This document shows positions 1-8,854 of a stretch of DNA of 64,000 nucleotides, piece after piece. Position 1 is the first letter of the stretch. Every line of letters begins with the position of its first letter. The position numbers and the translations under genes are program-made. Source of the DNA: Geodermatophilus obscurus (GTDB lineage Bacteria; Actinomycetota; Actinomycetes; Mycobacteriales; Geodermatophilaceae); the NCBI RefSeq assembly GCF_900143215.1, contig NZ_FRDM01000004.1:124001-188000 (forward strand), given 5' to 3'. Below the pieces are notes generated by a model that did no database searches, was not told where the DNA came from, and was given only the letters and a program-made list of their open reading frames with translations.

Positions 1-912
1 CGGGTACGGGAAGGGTCCGAAGCGGCGCTCCAGGTCCTCGATCGCCTCGGCGGTGGTCTCGGCCAGTTCCTCGGCGGAGGTCTCGGCGTCGGCCAGCACC
101 CCGGCGGTGACCCGGGTGCCCCCGGCGTCGACCGTCGCGGTCCGGAACTCCCCCACCGCGACCAGCACGTCCCGGGCGACGGGGTCGGCGGATTCCCAGA
201 CCCGGCGTCCGTCGGCGGTCGCCCGGGGCTCGGCCTGCTCGCCCGACATGAGCACGACGAGGTCGTCGGGCACCGAGACGCGGATCCTCGTGTCGGCCGC
301 CGGCCCGGCGGTGGTCTCCCCGCTGACCTCGACCATCGGGTCCTGCGCCCATCCGTGGCCCGGCTCCCAGGTGAGCAGGGGGAAGCCGCTGCCCCACCAG
401 GTCACGCCGTCGTCGACGCCCAGGCGGTCGAAGCCGGCCGGCGTCCGCTCCGGGGTGAGCCGCAACCGGAAGTCCAGCTCCACCGAGACGGTCGCCCCCG
501 CGGGCACCGTCTCGCGGAGGTCCACGCGGTAGAGCCCACCCGGCGTCCCGGGGGCGGCGCCCTCGTCGACGTACCCGCCACCGGTCACCAGGTCCCCCCG
601 CACCGACTCGACGGTGAGCCGGTGCCCGGCCGACTGGGGTGCGTTGGGGATCAGCCGGAACCACATCTCGTCCACCGGCAGGTCCGGGGTGAGGGCCACG
701 GTCTCGGTGCCGGTCACGGTCCGCAGGTCGTCCTCCAGCCGCATGTCCAGGCCGACGACCGGCCGGTCCGGGTCGGGCGCGGCCCGCTCGGTGACCGGGC
801 AGCCGGCTGCGGGCGGGAGGGCCGCCGCGGGCTCACCGGACGCCGTGCAGCCGGCCAGGACGACGACCGCGCAGCAGGTCGGGGCCCATCGACGGACGGT
901 CGAGGAACGCAT
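1..912 (-). CDS. M1-type metallopeptidase lipoprotein, N-terminal part (cut by window edge)
   Basis: The frame is open from an ATG at 912 to the window edge (304 residues), so the C-terminal part lies outside. The protein starts with a short lipoprotein signal ending in VLAGC, which implies lipid anchoring outside the membrane. The following beta-rich region (EMWFRLIPNAP, WWGSGFPLLTWEPG) and the last visible residues RRFGPFPYP resemble the N-terminal saddle domain of M1-family aminopeptidases, in which FGPYPY comes shortly before the HExxH zinc site. That catalytic motif is not in the window, so an inactive M1-like protein is possible. The next gene on this strand ends 145 bp upstream. Confidence 0.72.
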   Translation of the reverse strand, partial: MRSSTVRRWAPTCCAVVVLAGCTASGEPAAALPPAAGCPVTERAAPDPDRPVVGLDMRLEDDLRTVTGTETVALTPDLPVDEMWFRLIPNAPQSAGHRLTVESVRGDLVTGGGYVDEGAAPGTPGGLYRVDLRETVPAGATVSVELDFRLRLTPERTPAGFDRLGVDDGVTWWGSGFPLLTWEPGHGWAQDPMVEVSGETTAGPAADTRIRVSVPDDLVVLMSGEQAEPRATADGRRVWESADPVARDVLVAVGEFRTATVDAGGTRVTAGVLADAETSAEELAETTAEAIEDLERRFGPFPYP

Positions 913-1057
913 CGGCTCAGCCCACCCGGCAGGTCGGCCCGGCCCGCGCCCGACGGGTCCGATCCCGGCCGACCCACTCGGGCGCGACCCTAGGGACACC
1001 GGGTCGAGCCGCAACAGGCCCCGGCGCGCGGGAACTGCAAGCGTCAAGGAACAGCGC

Positions 1058-3358
1058 TCAGGCGACCGGGGTGGCCGTCCTGGCCTGCAGCCACCGCTCC
1101 AACTGCTCGGCCGGCAGCGGGCGGCTGAGGTGGTACCCCTGGACGACGTCGCAGCCGAGCGCCGCCAGCGCGTCGACGGTGGCCCGGTCCTCGGCCCCCT
1201 CGGCGACGAACACCAGGCCGAGCGCGTGCGCGAGCTGCAGCGTCGAGGTCACGATCGACGCCGACCGGTCGCTGTCGTTCATCGCGCTGACGAAGGTGCG
1301 GTCGAGCTTGAGCTCGGTCACCGGCAGGCTGGCCAGGTAGGCCAGGCTCGAGTAGCCGGTGCCGTAGTCGTCGATGGAGATGCCGACGCCGGTCTCCCGC
1401 AGCGCGGAGAGCACGCGGACGGCGCGTTCACGGTCCGCCATGAGCAGGCTCTCGGTCACCTCGAGGACCAGCGCGGTCGCCGGGACGCCGTGCCGGGCCA
1501 GCAGCCCGGCCACCTCGTCGGGAAAGCCCTCGTCGACCAGGTTCGACGGGCTGACGTTGACCGCGACGGTCAGCTCCCGCCCGCGGTCGGCCCACGCCCG
1601 CCGCTGGGCCAGGGCGGCATCCAGCACCCGGCGGGTCAGCGGCCCCATGAGGCCGGCGGACTCGGCCAGCTCGATGAACGCGTCGGGGAACAGCAGCCCG
1701 CGCTCGGGGTGCTGCCAGCGCACCAGCGCCTCCACCCCGTCGACCCGGCCGGTCTGCAGGCTCAGCTTGGGCTGGTGGTGCAGCACCAGCTCGCCCTCGG
1801 TGATGGCCCGGCGCAGCTGAGCGACGGCCTCGAGACGGTACCGACCGGAGCCGTGGCGCTCCTCGTCGTAGACCACCGCGCAGCTGCGGCCGGCCTTGGC
1901 CGCGTACATGGCCAGGTCGGCCATCTGCAGCAGCTCCTCGGCGTGCCGCGAGTGCCGCGGGCCGATCGCGATGCCCACGCTGGCTTCCACGCTGAGCGCC
2001 ATGCCGGCGAGCCGGAACGACCGCGCGAGGGTGGCGCACAGCCGCTCGGCCAGGGCCAGCGCGCCGTCCTCGTCCATGTCGGCGGCCAGGACGACGAACT
2101 CGTCCCCGCCCAGGCGGGCCAGCAGGTCGCCGCTGCGGAGGTGGCCGGCCAGCCGCGGCCCCACCTCGCGCAGCAGGGCGTCACCGACGCCGTGGCCGAG
2201 GGAGTCGTTGATCTCCTTGAACCGGTCCAGGTCCATGACCAGCACCGCGGCCGTCCCCCCGGCGGCCATCCGCGCGTCGGCGGCGCGGAAGGTCTCGAAG
2301 ACCTGCCTGCGGTTGGGCAGGCCGGTGAGCTCGTCGGTGCGCGCCTGGTGCTGGCTGTCGGCCAGGGCGCGGACCTCGCGGAAGGTCAGCGCGGTGCGGG
2401 CGAGGGCGGCCACCACGGCGGTGAACGCCAGCCCGCCGGCCAGCGGGTCGCCGTCCTCCAGATAGCCCCGCAGCAGCAGGACCAGCGCGCCGATGGCGCA
2501 CAGCCCGGGGACGACGAGGGCCCGGACACCGGGCAACGGGACGGAGGTGCGCGGCCGGGGCGCCTGGCAGGCGGCCATGCCGTAGCAGACGAACGCCAGG
2601 CCCCAGCCCACGTCGAGCAGGCCGCCGATGACGTAGGTCCCGTGCGCGACCTGGTAGGCGTACACGGTGTCGGTGACCACGAACAGCGCGGTCCCGGCGG
2701 TGAGCCACCACCAGGCGGCACCGGCGCCGCGGCCGATGACGGCGAGGGCTCCGGCGATGAACACCAGCAGCAGCAGGTCGGCGATCGGGTAGACGGCGAC
2801 GAGGAGGGCGTTGCGCAGCGCGGTGTGGAGGTAGGCGCCGATGGCGAACGCAGAGGCGAAGGCCGCCGCGGTCAGTCCCGTCACGACGGCGTCGAGCCAC
2901 ATGCTCGACGTCAGCCGCCGCATCCGGGACCGGAGCAGCCGGAACAGCGCGGCGGCGGCCAGCGGGTGGAAGGCGATGAAGGCGAGGTCGGCCCAGATCG
3001 GCCGGATGATCGGCGCCGGTCCGCCGTTGGTCAGGGCGTAACCCAGGGACCCCACGGTGTAGGACCCGACGGCGGCGGCGAAGAGCAGCCAGACGGCTCG
3101 GTCCTCCGGCACGGTGACCGCCCGCAGCACCAGCAGGCCGGTCAGTCCGACGATGAACAGCCACTTGCCGCCGACGGCGAGAGCGGCGAGCACGCCGTCG
3201 TCCCCGAGCCCGTGCGCTGCCAGCGAGAGCAGGTAGACCGACGCCAGGACGGCGGCGGACACGCGGACGGCCCGCAGCGACCGGTCGGCCGGCTGTCGGG
3301 TGCGTCGCCGCCGGGCGGCGTGCGTGATGACCTGGACCACAGGGAGAGCATCGGCCAC
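1058..3358 (-). CDS. Membrane-anchored GGDEF-EAL protein (cyclic di-GMP turnover)
   Basis: 766 residues. The N-terminal half holds eight or so hydrophobic segments (for example AVLASVYLLSLAAHGL and LFIVGLTGLLVLRAV). A GGDEF domain follows, with an intact RLGGDEF signature near residue 415, then an EAL domain with GVEALVRW near 540, DDYGTGYSSL, LKLDRTF and VAEGAE. All signature residues I can check are present, so both diguanylate cyclase and phosphodiesterase activity are possible in principle. The membrane part has no named sensor motif that I recognise and may sense a ligand in or at the membrane. It is a single gene with spacers on both sides. A flagellar cluster at the other end of the window fits c-di-GMP control of motility, but no direct link is visible. 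Confidence 0.93.
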   Translation of the reverse strand: MADALPVVQVITHAARRRRTRQPADRSLRAVRVSAAVLASVYLLSLAAHGLGDDGVLAALAVGGKWLFIVGLTGLLVLRAVTVPEDRAVWLLFAAAVGSYTVGSLGYALTNGGPAPIIRPIWADLAFIAFHPLAAAALFRLLRSRMRRLTSSMWLDAVVTGLTAAAFASAFAIGAYLHTALRNALLVAVYPIADLLLLVFIAGALAVIGRGAGAAWWWLTAGTALFVVTDTVYAYQVAHGTYVIGGLLDVGWGLAFVCYGMAACQAPRPRTSVPLPGVRALVVPGLCAIGALVLLLRGYLEDGDPLAGGLAFTAVVAALARTALTFREVRALADSQHQARTDELTGLPNRRQVFETFRAADARMAAGGTAAVLVMDLDRFKEINDSLGHGVGDALLREVGPRLAGHLRSGDLLARLGGDEFVVLAADMDEDGALALAERLCATLARSFRLAGMALSVEASVGIAIGPRHSRHAEELLQMADLAMYAAKAGRSCAVVYDEERHGSGRYRLEAVAQLRRAITEGELVLHHQPKLSLQTGRVDGVEALVRWQHPERGLLFPDAFIELAESAGLMGPLTRRVLDAALAQRRAWADRGRELTVAVNVSPSNLVDEGFPDEVAGLLARHGVPATALVLEVTESLLMADRERAVRVLSALRETGVGISIDDYGTGYSSLAYLASLPVTELKLDRTFVSAMNDSDRSASIVTSTLQLAHALGLVFVAEGAEDRATVDALAALGCDVVQGYHLSRPLPAEQLERWLQARTATPVA

Positions 3359-3602
3359 CCAGCCGCGGCCCTTCAGCCCGCCATGACAGAACCCGGATCC
3401 GCCTCACCCCCTGGAGTGGGAGGGTGACGTGGCGTCGAACCGACCGAACGGCGTGGCCTCCACCCCGCACCGGGCACGCCCACCCGCCCCTGCTGGTCGG
3501 CTGACCCGCCCTGGTCGGCGCGCAGCGGCGGGCTTCCCGGGCGCGGCGTGCCCCCGGTCGCGCTGCGTGCGGTGCCCGATGTCGAACAGCCGGCCGCCCG
3601 GC

Positions 3603-4280
3603 TCAGCGGCTCTGCAGCGCGTCCAGGGCGACGGCCATGGACGCCGCGACGCGGAAGTCCAGCCGCGGGTCGGGCACCCGAACGGTGTAGCGGTCGCGGA
3701 CGGCCTTCCGTCGCTCGCTGGTCAGCACGGGCGCGCCGGTCGCGGTGTCGACGAAGTCGAAGTGGAAGACGAACGGCACCCAGACGTCCCCGACGTAGGG
3801 GATGAAGTCCCACACCCGGCGCAGGATGGCGATCGACTGCCGGCGCTCCCGGCCGACGGCGCCGATGCCGGGAGCCGACAGCGTCCAGGTCGAGCGCAGC
3901 AGGCTGGCGCCGAACTGCTTGCGGAAGTACCCGAGCGGGTTGCCGTACTCGTCGAACACGTCGTGCTCGGCGGCGACGTCGAGCCGCTGCCGCGCCTTGA
4001 AGCTGAAGACCGCGCGGCTCCTGGAGGCGTCGGCGTAGAAGACGACCTCCTCCTTGAGCTTCATCCGCTTCTGCTCCGCGAACGCGAGCAGCGGCCCCTC
4101 GGAGCCGTCGGGGTTCATCCCGATGACCTCGTAGCGGTTGACCATCAGCGTGATCCGCTGCTTGACGAAGAAGGCCGGCACCACCATCGGGGACGGCTGC
4201 TGCTGCGGTCCGGGCGGAACGGTCACGTCAGGTCTCCCGTGCTGGTCGGAGGTGGGTGCTGGAGCGTCATCGTGGCTCAT
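3603..4280 (-). CDS. LURP-one-related / scramblase-like protein
   Basis: 225 residues. I chose ATG 4280 because the conserved region begins soon after it; the open frame runs further upstream without similarity. An N-terminal Pro/Gln-rich stretch precedes a beta-barrel-like domain with FFVKQRITLMVNRYEV, AEQKRMKLKEEVVFYAD, VFDEYGNPLGYFRK and STWTLS. This is the pattern of the LURP-one-related (LOR) / tubby C-terminal-like fold shared with phospholipid scramblases. Bacterial members are mostly uncharacterised and may bind lipid at the membrane face. The 244 bp between this gene and the GGDEF-EAL gene hold nothing I recognise. Confidence 0.78.
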   Translation of the reverse strand: MSHDDAPAPTSDQHGRPDVTVPPGPQQQPSPMVVPAFFVKQRITLMVNRYEVIGMNPDGSEGPLLAFAEQKRMKLKEEVVFYADASRSRAVFSFKARQRLDVAAEHDVFDEYGNPLGYFRKQFGASLLRSTWTLSAPGIGAVGRERRQSIAILRRVWDFIPYVGDVWVPFVFHFDFVDTATGAPVLTSERRKAVRDRYTVRVPDPRLDFRVAASMAVALDALQSR

Positions 4281-4315
4281 CGGGACGCCGTCCTGCCGGT
4301 CGCGGACCGTCCTGC

Positions 4316-4633
4316 TCAGGCGGAGCCGCCCGGCGGAGGGCCGGATCGGGTCCCGGTGAGGGCGGCGTGCAGCCGGTCGACGAACCCGTCCAGGATCGAC
4401 GGGGAGCGGTCGGCAGGCAGCGGCGCCGACGGCAGCAGCACCCACAGCAGCAGGTAGACGACGACGCCGGCGCCGCCGGCGACGGTGAGACCGACGGCGC
4501 CGACCCGCCAGAGCACGGCGTCGATGCCGCTGTACTCGGCGAGGCCGCCGCAGACGCCGCCGAGCCAGCGGTCGGTGCCGCTGCGGCGCAGTTCGGGACG
4601 GGTGGGTGCGGGAACCTGGGGTGTGCTGGTCAT
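4316..4633 (-). CDS. PspC-domain membrane protein
   Basis: 105 residues from ATG 4633. The PspC domain is clear: RRSGTDRWLGGVCGGLAEY, then a hydrophobic hairpin (VGLTVAGGAGVVVYLLLWVLLP). PspC-domain proteins in Actinobacteria are small membrane proteins linked to envelope stress. Here there is no PspA neighbour. The gene lies 35 bp upstream of the LURP-one-like gene on the same strand, so the two may be co-transcribed. The 246-bp spacer to the divergent DUF1761 gene presumably holds promoters for both directions, but no confident -35/-10 pair could be picked. Confidence 0.85.
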   Translation of the reverse strand: MTSTPQVPAPTRPELRRSGTDRWLGGVCGGLAEYSGIDAVLWRVGAVGLTVAGGAGVVVYLLLWVLLPSAPLPADRSPSILDGFVDRLHAALTGTRSGPPPGGSA

Positions 4634-4879
4634 GGGACGAGCCTGGCGTGGTCCGGACGCCGCGAACACCGGGGAAGACCCGGATCGTCCCCCGGTTCCC
4701 GCGGTCGGGGTGTCCCCGGTGCGAGTCCGGGTGGCAGGGATCGGCGACGCCGTCCCGGCTGCTCGGGGGTCGCGGGTCAGGCGCCGCCGACGTCCGGCCG
4801 CGATCACCACCGGAGGGACGTGCTGCCTGGTCTACTGCGGGGGCTCCGGACCACCCGCCTGCCCCACCGAGGAGGAACC

Positions 4880-5278
4880 GTGCGCACCGTCGAGGACCTG
4901 CCGGCCATCGGTCTCGCCACCGCAGCAGCCGTCGCCGCGAGCGGGGCGTGGTACGCGGCGTTCGGCCGCCGGCTGGCAGAGCTGGACGACGCCTACGCGG
5001 AGGACACCGCGGCGGCCGGCTGGATCGTGCCCGTCGAGCTGGCCCGCAGTGGCACCGTGGCGGTGACCGTCTCCGCCCTCGCCGCCCGCACCGGGGTGAC
5101 CGGCCCGCGCGAGGCGGTGCGGCTCGGCCTGGCACTGTGGGTCGCGTTCCCGGTCGTGCTGCTGACCGGGTCCGTCGTCCACGAGAAGGTCCCCTGGCGG
5201 CTGGCCGCCATCCACGCGGGCGACTGGCTGGTCAAGCTGCTGCTGGTGTCCCTGGCCACCGGGGCCCGCCGGCGCTGA
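4880..5278 (+). CDS. DUF1761-type membrane protein
   Basis: 132 residues from GTG 4880, which has a GAGGAG ribosome site just upstream; longer upstream frames lack such a site. Four hydrophobic segments are visible, for example IGLATAAAVAASGAWYAAFG and LGLALWVAFPVVLLTGSVVHE. The ending (AIHAGDWLVKLLLVSLATG) is typical of DUF1761 proteins, whose function is unknown. The quinone-reductase gene starts 17 bp downstream, so the pair is probably one transcript. Confidence 0.75.
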   Translation: MRTVEDLPAIGLATAAAVAASGAWYAAFGRRLAELDDAYAEDTAAAGWIVPVELARSGTVAVTVSALAARTGVTGPREAVRLGLALWVAFPVVLLTGSVVHEKVPWRLAAIHAGDWLVKLLLVSLATGARRR

Positions 5279-5295
5279 CGTCGGGAGGAGCGGGC

Positions 5296-6264
5296 GTGCG
5301 ACGCATCGTGTGCCGGGAGTTCGGCCCGGTCGACCGGCTGGAACTGGTGGAGGAACCGGACCCCTCCCCCGGGCCCGGCGAGGTGGTCGTCGCGGTCGAG
5401 GCGGCGGCCGTCGCCTTCGTCGACGGCCTGATCGTGCAGGGCCGCTACCAGGTGCGGCCCCCGCTCCCCCACACGCCGGGTTCGGCGGTGGCCGGCCGCG
5501 TGCGAGCGGTGGGTGCGGACGCCGATCCCGTGTCGGTGGGCGCCCCGGTCGTCGTCCTGTCGATGGGCGGCGGCGGGTTCGCGACCGACCTGGTGGCCCC
5601 CGCCTGGGCGGTGTCACCGCTGCCGGACGGCGTCCCCGCGGCCGTGGCCGCCACCGCGGTGGAGAGCTACAGCACGCTGACCTTCGCCCTCTCCCGCCGG
5701 GTGCAGGTCCGTCCGGGTGAGTGGGTCCTGGTGCTGGGCGCGGGCGGCGGCATCGGCCTGGCCGCGGTGGACGTCGCCCGGGCGGCCGGTGCCCGCGTCG
5801 TCGCCGCCGCGTCCACGGAGGCCAAGCGCGAGGCGGCGCAGGCAGCCGGCGCCGAGGTGACCGTCGACTACACCGACCTCAAGGGCCGGGTGCGCGAGGT
5901 CACCGGTGGCGGGGCGGACGTCGTCGTCGACCCGGTGGGTGGGCCGCTGGCCGAGGCGGCGCTGCGGTCGCTGACCGCCTACGGGCGGTTCTGCGTCGTC
6001 GGGTTCGCCGGCGGCGAGATCCCCCGGCTGCCGGCGAACGTCGTACTGCTGCGCAACCGCACCGTCGTCGGCGTCGACTGGGGCGACTGGGCGCGGACCG
6101 AGCCGGAGGCGGCGAGCGCCCTGGTGTCCGACGTCCTCGGCCGGGTCGCCCGCGGCGAACTCCGGCCGCCGGAACCCCGGTGCCTCCCGCTCGACCGGGC
6201 CGCGGAGGCGCTGACGCGGCTCAGCCGGCGGGACGTGGTCGGAAAGCTCGCGCTGGTCCCCTGA
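5296..6264 (+). CDS. Zinc-independent NADPH:quinone reductase-like dehydrogenase (MDR family)
   Basis: 322 residues from GTG 5296 with GGGAGGAG upstream. The protein is a medium-chain dehydrogenase/reductase: a GroES-like N-terminal half (EPDPSPGPGEVVVAVEA, HTPGSAVAGRVRAVG), then a Rossmann fold with VLVLGAGGGIGLAAVDVARAAGARV for NAD(P) binding. The zinc-ligand cysteines of alcohol dehydrogenases are absent, which points to the quinone oxidoreductase / enoyl reductase subgroup. The substrate cannot be told from sequence. It ends next to the stop of the convergent patatin gene, with no spacer. Confidence 0.88.
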   Translation: MRRIVCREFGPVDRLELVEEPDPSPGPGEVVVAVEAAAVAFVDGLIVQGRYQVRPPLPHTPGSAVAGRVRAVGADADPVSVGAPVVVLSMGGGGFATDLVAPAWAVSPLPDGVPAAVAATAVESYSTLTFALSRRVQVRPGEWVLVLGAGGGIGLAAVDVARAAGARVVAAASTEAKREAAQAAGAEVTVDYTDLKGRVREVTGGGADVVVDPVGGPLAEAALRSLTAYGRFCVVGFAGGEIPRLPANVVLLRNRTVVGVDWGDWARTEPEAASALVSDVLGRVARGELRPPEPRCLPLDRAAEALTRLSRRDVVGKLALVP

Positions 6265-7233
6265 TCAGCGGCCGGCTGCGGCTCGGAGCAGGTCGGCGAC
6301 CTCGGGCCTGGCGGCGTACGCGCCGGTCGCCAGGTAGGACTGCTGGATGACCCCGTTGAGGTCGTGCCGCGACATCATGTCGTTGCCCATGGCGCGCTGC
6401 TCGGCCGCGCCGGGAGCGAGGACGACCGTCCGGATCCCCGCCCGCTGCAGCGCCCTGACCTCCTGCTTGAGCAGGCGTGCGGCGTGCCGGCGGGAGGCCG
6501 CGTAGACATCGGGCAGCCACCCTGCGGGACCGCTCATCGGCGAGACGACGAGAACGAGGTCGAGTCCGCGACCGCGGAGGACGGCGGCGTTGGTGGGCGA
6601 GTGGACTCCGCCGTCGACGTAGCTGTGCCCTCCGATCCGGACCGGAGCGAAGTACCCCGGCACCGCGCACGACGCCGCGACCGCCTGGTGGACCGGCACC
6701 TCGGGCGTGCCCGGGCGACCGAACACGATCCGGCGCCCGTCGCGCTGCCGGACGGCACAGATCCACAGGTCCCTGTCCGGCCATCCCGGCCCCTCGAGCT
6801 CGCGGAGTGCGGCCAGTTGCTCGGCGATGTCGTGCCGCCCCGGCGCGATCAGGGCCATCCCGGCCGCCAGCGGCCGGAACCGCCACGGCCTGGCCAGCGC
6901 GCGCTGCACCATGTGCCGCCCCGGCAGCCGCAGGGGCCGGCGCAGGACGTGCAGCGGGTTGAAGGGGGCGAGCTCGGGGACGGGGGTGCCGGCCACGTGC
7001 CGGAGGACGTCGCCCTCGTCGGACAGCGGCGCCTTCACCGTCCAGGCGGCGAGGTCCTCGGCCGAGACGCCCAACCGCAGCAGCGTGCCGGTGATGGACC
7101 CGGCCGAGGTCCCGACGATCACGTCCACCGTGCGGGCGTCGAAGCCGAAGTCGTTCTGGAGCACCGCCAGCACGCCCGAGTGGTACGCCTGGCCCACGAC
7201 GCCGCCACCGCCCAGCACCAAGCCGACGCGCAT
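6265..7233 (-). CDS. Patatin-like phospholipase
   Basis: 322 residues from ATG 7233; a longer frame upstream lacks similarity. The oxyanion motif GGGGVVGQAYHSGVL opens the protein, the nucleophile elbow is VGTSAGS, and the catalytic Asp lies in YVDGGVHSPTN. All parts of the Ser-Asp dyad are present, so an active lipid acyl hydrolase is likely. There is no signal peptide, so it is probably cytosolic or peripheral on the membrane. A second patatin gene at 22453 in this window is broken. Confidence 0.9.
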   Translation of the reverse strand: MRVGLVLGGGGVVGQAYHSGVLAVLQNDFGFDARTVDVIVGTSAGSITGTLLRLGVSAEDLAAWTVKAPLSDEGDVLRHVAGTPVPELAPFNPLHVLRRPLRLPGRHMVQRALARPWRFRPLAAGMALIAPGRHDIAEQLAALRELEGPGWPDRDLWICAVRQRDGRRIVFGRPGTPEVPVHQAVAASCAVPGYFAPVRIGGHSYVDGGVHSPTNAAVLRGRGLDLVLVVSPMSGPAGWLPDVYAASRRHAARLLKQEVRALQRAGIRTVVLAPGAAEQRAMGNDMMSRHDLNGVIQQSYLATGAYAARPEVADLLRAAAGR

Positions 7234-7302
7234 CACGCAGCGAGCGTTCCAGGCCCCCGCGAGGTCCGCGACCAGCTCGGGTGTCCCGGCGGACCACAAT
7301 GC

Positions 7303-7342
7303 CGGTCGGTGGAGGCGGCGCTGCTCCCGCCTCCACCGACCG
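7303..7342 (-). terminator. Strong hairpin downstream of the SRPBCC gene
   Basis: There is a perfect 15-bp inverted repeat (arms 7303-7317 and 7328-7342, 10-nt loop) just past the stop of the minus-strand SRPBCC gene and upstream of the patatin start. No T tract follows, which is common for terminators in high-GC Actinobacteria. Confidence 0.6.
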
Positions 7343-7348
7343 CTGGGC

Positions 7349-8167
7349 TCAGCTGCGGCTACCGCCTCCGATCATGGGGTCGTCGCCGGAGTTCCGGACA
7401 CCCTTCTCGACGCCCTCGGTGGAGGACGGCGCGGTGTACCCGGCCGGGTTCGACTCCTCGGTCAGCGCGTCGTCCCGCACCACGTCCGGGGACGGCTGCT
7501 CGACGACGGTCACCTCCTGGGGCTGGCGCACGCCCTCCGGCTGCTGCGTCCCCTCGCTCCCCCTCGACGAGGCCGCGGCGGCAGCGCCTGCCGCCGCGAC
7601 ACCGGCCACGGCCGCGACGCCGGCGGCGACGGCCTTCCCCGACACCCCCGCCTTGCCGCTGTCACCGTGCGAGCCGACGGCGTCCCCGACCCCGGGCGTG
7701 CCGACGTCGAGGTCCTCGTTGATCGAGCCGCGCCAGGCACCGGTGGCGTAGCCCTCGTCCTCGATCAGCCTCTTGAACCTCTCGAGGTCGGAGTTGACCT
7801 GCCGCTCGACGATGCCGAGCTTGTCGCCGACCTGCTCCACGACACCCTCGGGCTCGTACTCCAGGGTCAGGTACACGATCGTCGAGCTCGGGCCGGCGGC
7901 CTCGAAGCGGACCGCCCCGGCGTTGGTGGCCCCGCTGGTCGCGGCCCAGGCGACCTTGCGGTCCGGCTCCTGCTCGAGGACCGAGGCGTCCCACTCCCGC
8001 CGGACGCCGGCGATCTCGGCGACCCAGTGCAGGCGACGGTCGTCGAGCTGGCGGACCTCCTTGACCCCGCCCATGAAGTGCGGGAAGTCCTCGAACTGGG
8101 TCCACTGGTTGTAGGCCTGGTTCACCGGTACGTCGACCTGGATCGACTTCTCGACCTTGGTCGTCAT
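7349..8167 (-). CDS. SRPBCC (polyketide cyclase/dehydrase-type) protein with long low-complexity tail
   Basis: 272 residues. Residues 1-150 form an SRPBCC/START-like domain (IQVDVPVNQAYNQWTQFED, HWVAEIAGVRREWDASV), the helix-grip fold that binds hydrophobic ligands. After DEGYATGAWRGSI comes an acidic linker, then an Ala-rich segment (AVAAGVAAVAGVAAAGAAAAA) that could be a membrane helix, and a Ser/Glu/Pro-rich end. Such proteins are common in Geodermatophilaceae-like genomes next to stress proteins. The ligand is unknown. Confidence 0.85.
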   Translation of the reverse strand: MTTKVEKSIQVDVPVNQAYNQWTQFEDFPHFMGGVKEVRQLDDRRLHWVAEIAGVRREWDASVLEQEPDRKVAWAATSGATNAGAVRFEAAGPSSTIVYLTLEYEPEGVVEQVGDKLGIVERQVNSDLERFKRLIEDEGYATGAWRGSINEDLDVGTPGVGDAVGSHGDSGKAGVSGKAVAAGVAAVAGVAAAGAAAAASSRGSEGTQQPEGVRQPQEVTVVEQPSPDVVRDDALTEESNPAGYTAPSSTEGVEKGVRNSGDDPMIGGGSRS

Positions 8168-8317
8168 CGCTGGTCCTCCCTCGTCGCGGGCACTGGAGCA
8201 CCCCCGCTACCCCGGGGTGCGACGGGTGATGCACATCATCCCGAGCGTGCTGTGACGGCCGGGGCGTGCGTGACGTGGGGGTTCGCGCCGGGCGCGTCGT
8301 CCGCCGATGACGGGGGC

Positions 8318-8638
8318 ATGCGCGCCAGCCACGTCGCCACCGCCCTCGCCGCCTTCCTCGCCGGTTCGACCGCCGCCACGGTCCTGCACCGCCGGGCCGC
8401 CCGCCCGGCCGCGGCCGCCACTGCCCTGCCCACCGCACCGGTCGAGGAGCGCGACGCCGTCGTCCTGCCCTTCCCGCGCCCCGGGGTCGAGCACCCGGCG
8501 ACGCCGGCTGTCGCTGCTCCGGTCGTGGCCGCCCCGGCCCGCTGCGGTGACAGCGGCGGCGTGACCAGGGCCGGCGCGCCGTGCGGCGCCCGCGCGACCG
8601 CCGGTGGCCGCTGCCACCACCACCCGCTGGCCGCCTGA
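8318..8638 (+). CDS. Small protein with N-terminal hydrophobic helix and C-terminal Cys/His motif
   Basis: 106 residues. The N-terminal helix (VATALAAFLAGSTAATVL) could be a membrane anchor, followed by an Ala/Pro linker. The C-terminus reads RCGDSGGVTRAGAPCGARAT and then GGRCHHH. This C-x(n)-G-x-P-C-x(8)-C-x-H arrangement resembles the short treble-clef-like module (C...TkkGtPC...CxxH) seen at the ends of many small actinobacterial proteins. A metal-binding role is inferred only from that pattern. A hairpin follows 30 bp downstream. Confidence 0.6.
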   Translation: MRASHVATALAAFLAGSTAATVLHRRAARPAAAATALPTAPVEERDAVVLPFPRPGVEHPATPAVAAPVVAAPARCGDSGGVTRAGAPCGARATAGGRCHHHPLAA

Positions 8639-8670
8639 GCGGCGTCACCGCCTGGCGCCTCGGCATCGGT

Positions 8671-8717
8671 GTGCGCGGATGCGCAGTTCCTCGGCTGCGA
8701 ACTGCGGATCCGCGCAC
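8671..8717 (+). terminator. Hairpin after the small Cys/His gene
   Basis: An 18-bp stem with one mismatch (arms 8671-8688 and 8700-8717, 11-nt loop) lies 33 bp past the stop of the 106-residue gene. It is probably a terminator without a T tract. The rest of the 8639-8854 spacer shows no gene. Confidence 0.6.
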
Positions 8718-8854
8718 TGCGTCGAGACCCTGGCGGCCGGACCGGTGCCGGCGTCCGACCGGCGCCGCGGATTGGCGAGCCACCTGCTGGGTAGCTGCGG
8801 GCGACGGCCGTCGTGCGACGGCCCTGTCGTCCGGCGCTCACGACAGGAGCAACC

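Noticed and set aside
614..3427. A 937-codon frame on the plus strand
   Set aside because: It mirrors the GGDEF-EAL gene, which has intact motifs; GC-rich codon use opens such antisense frames by default.
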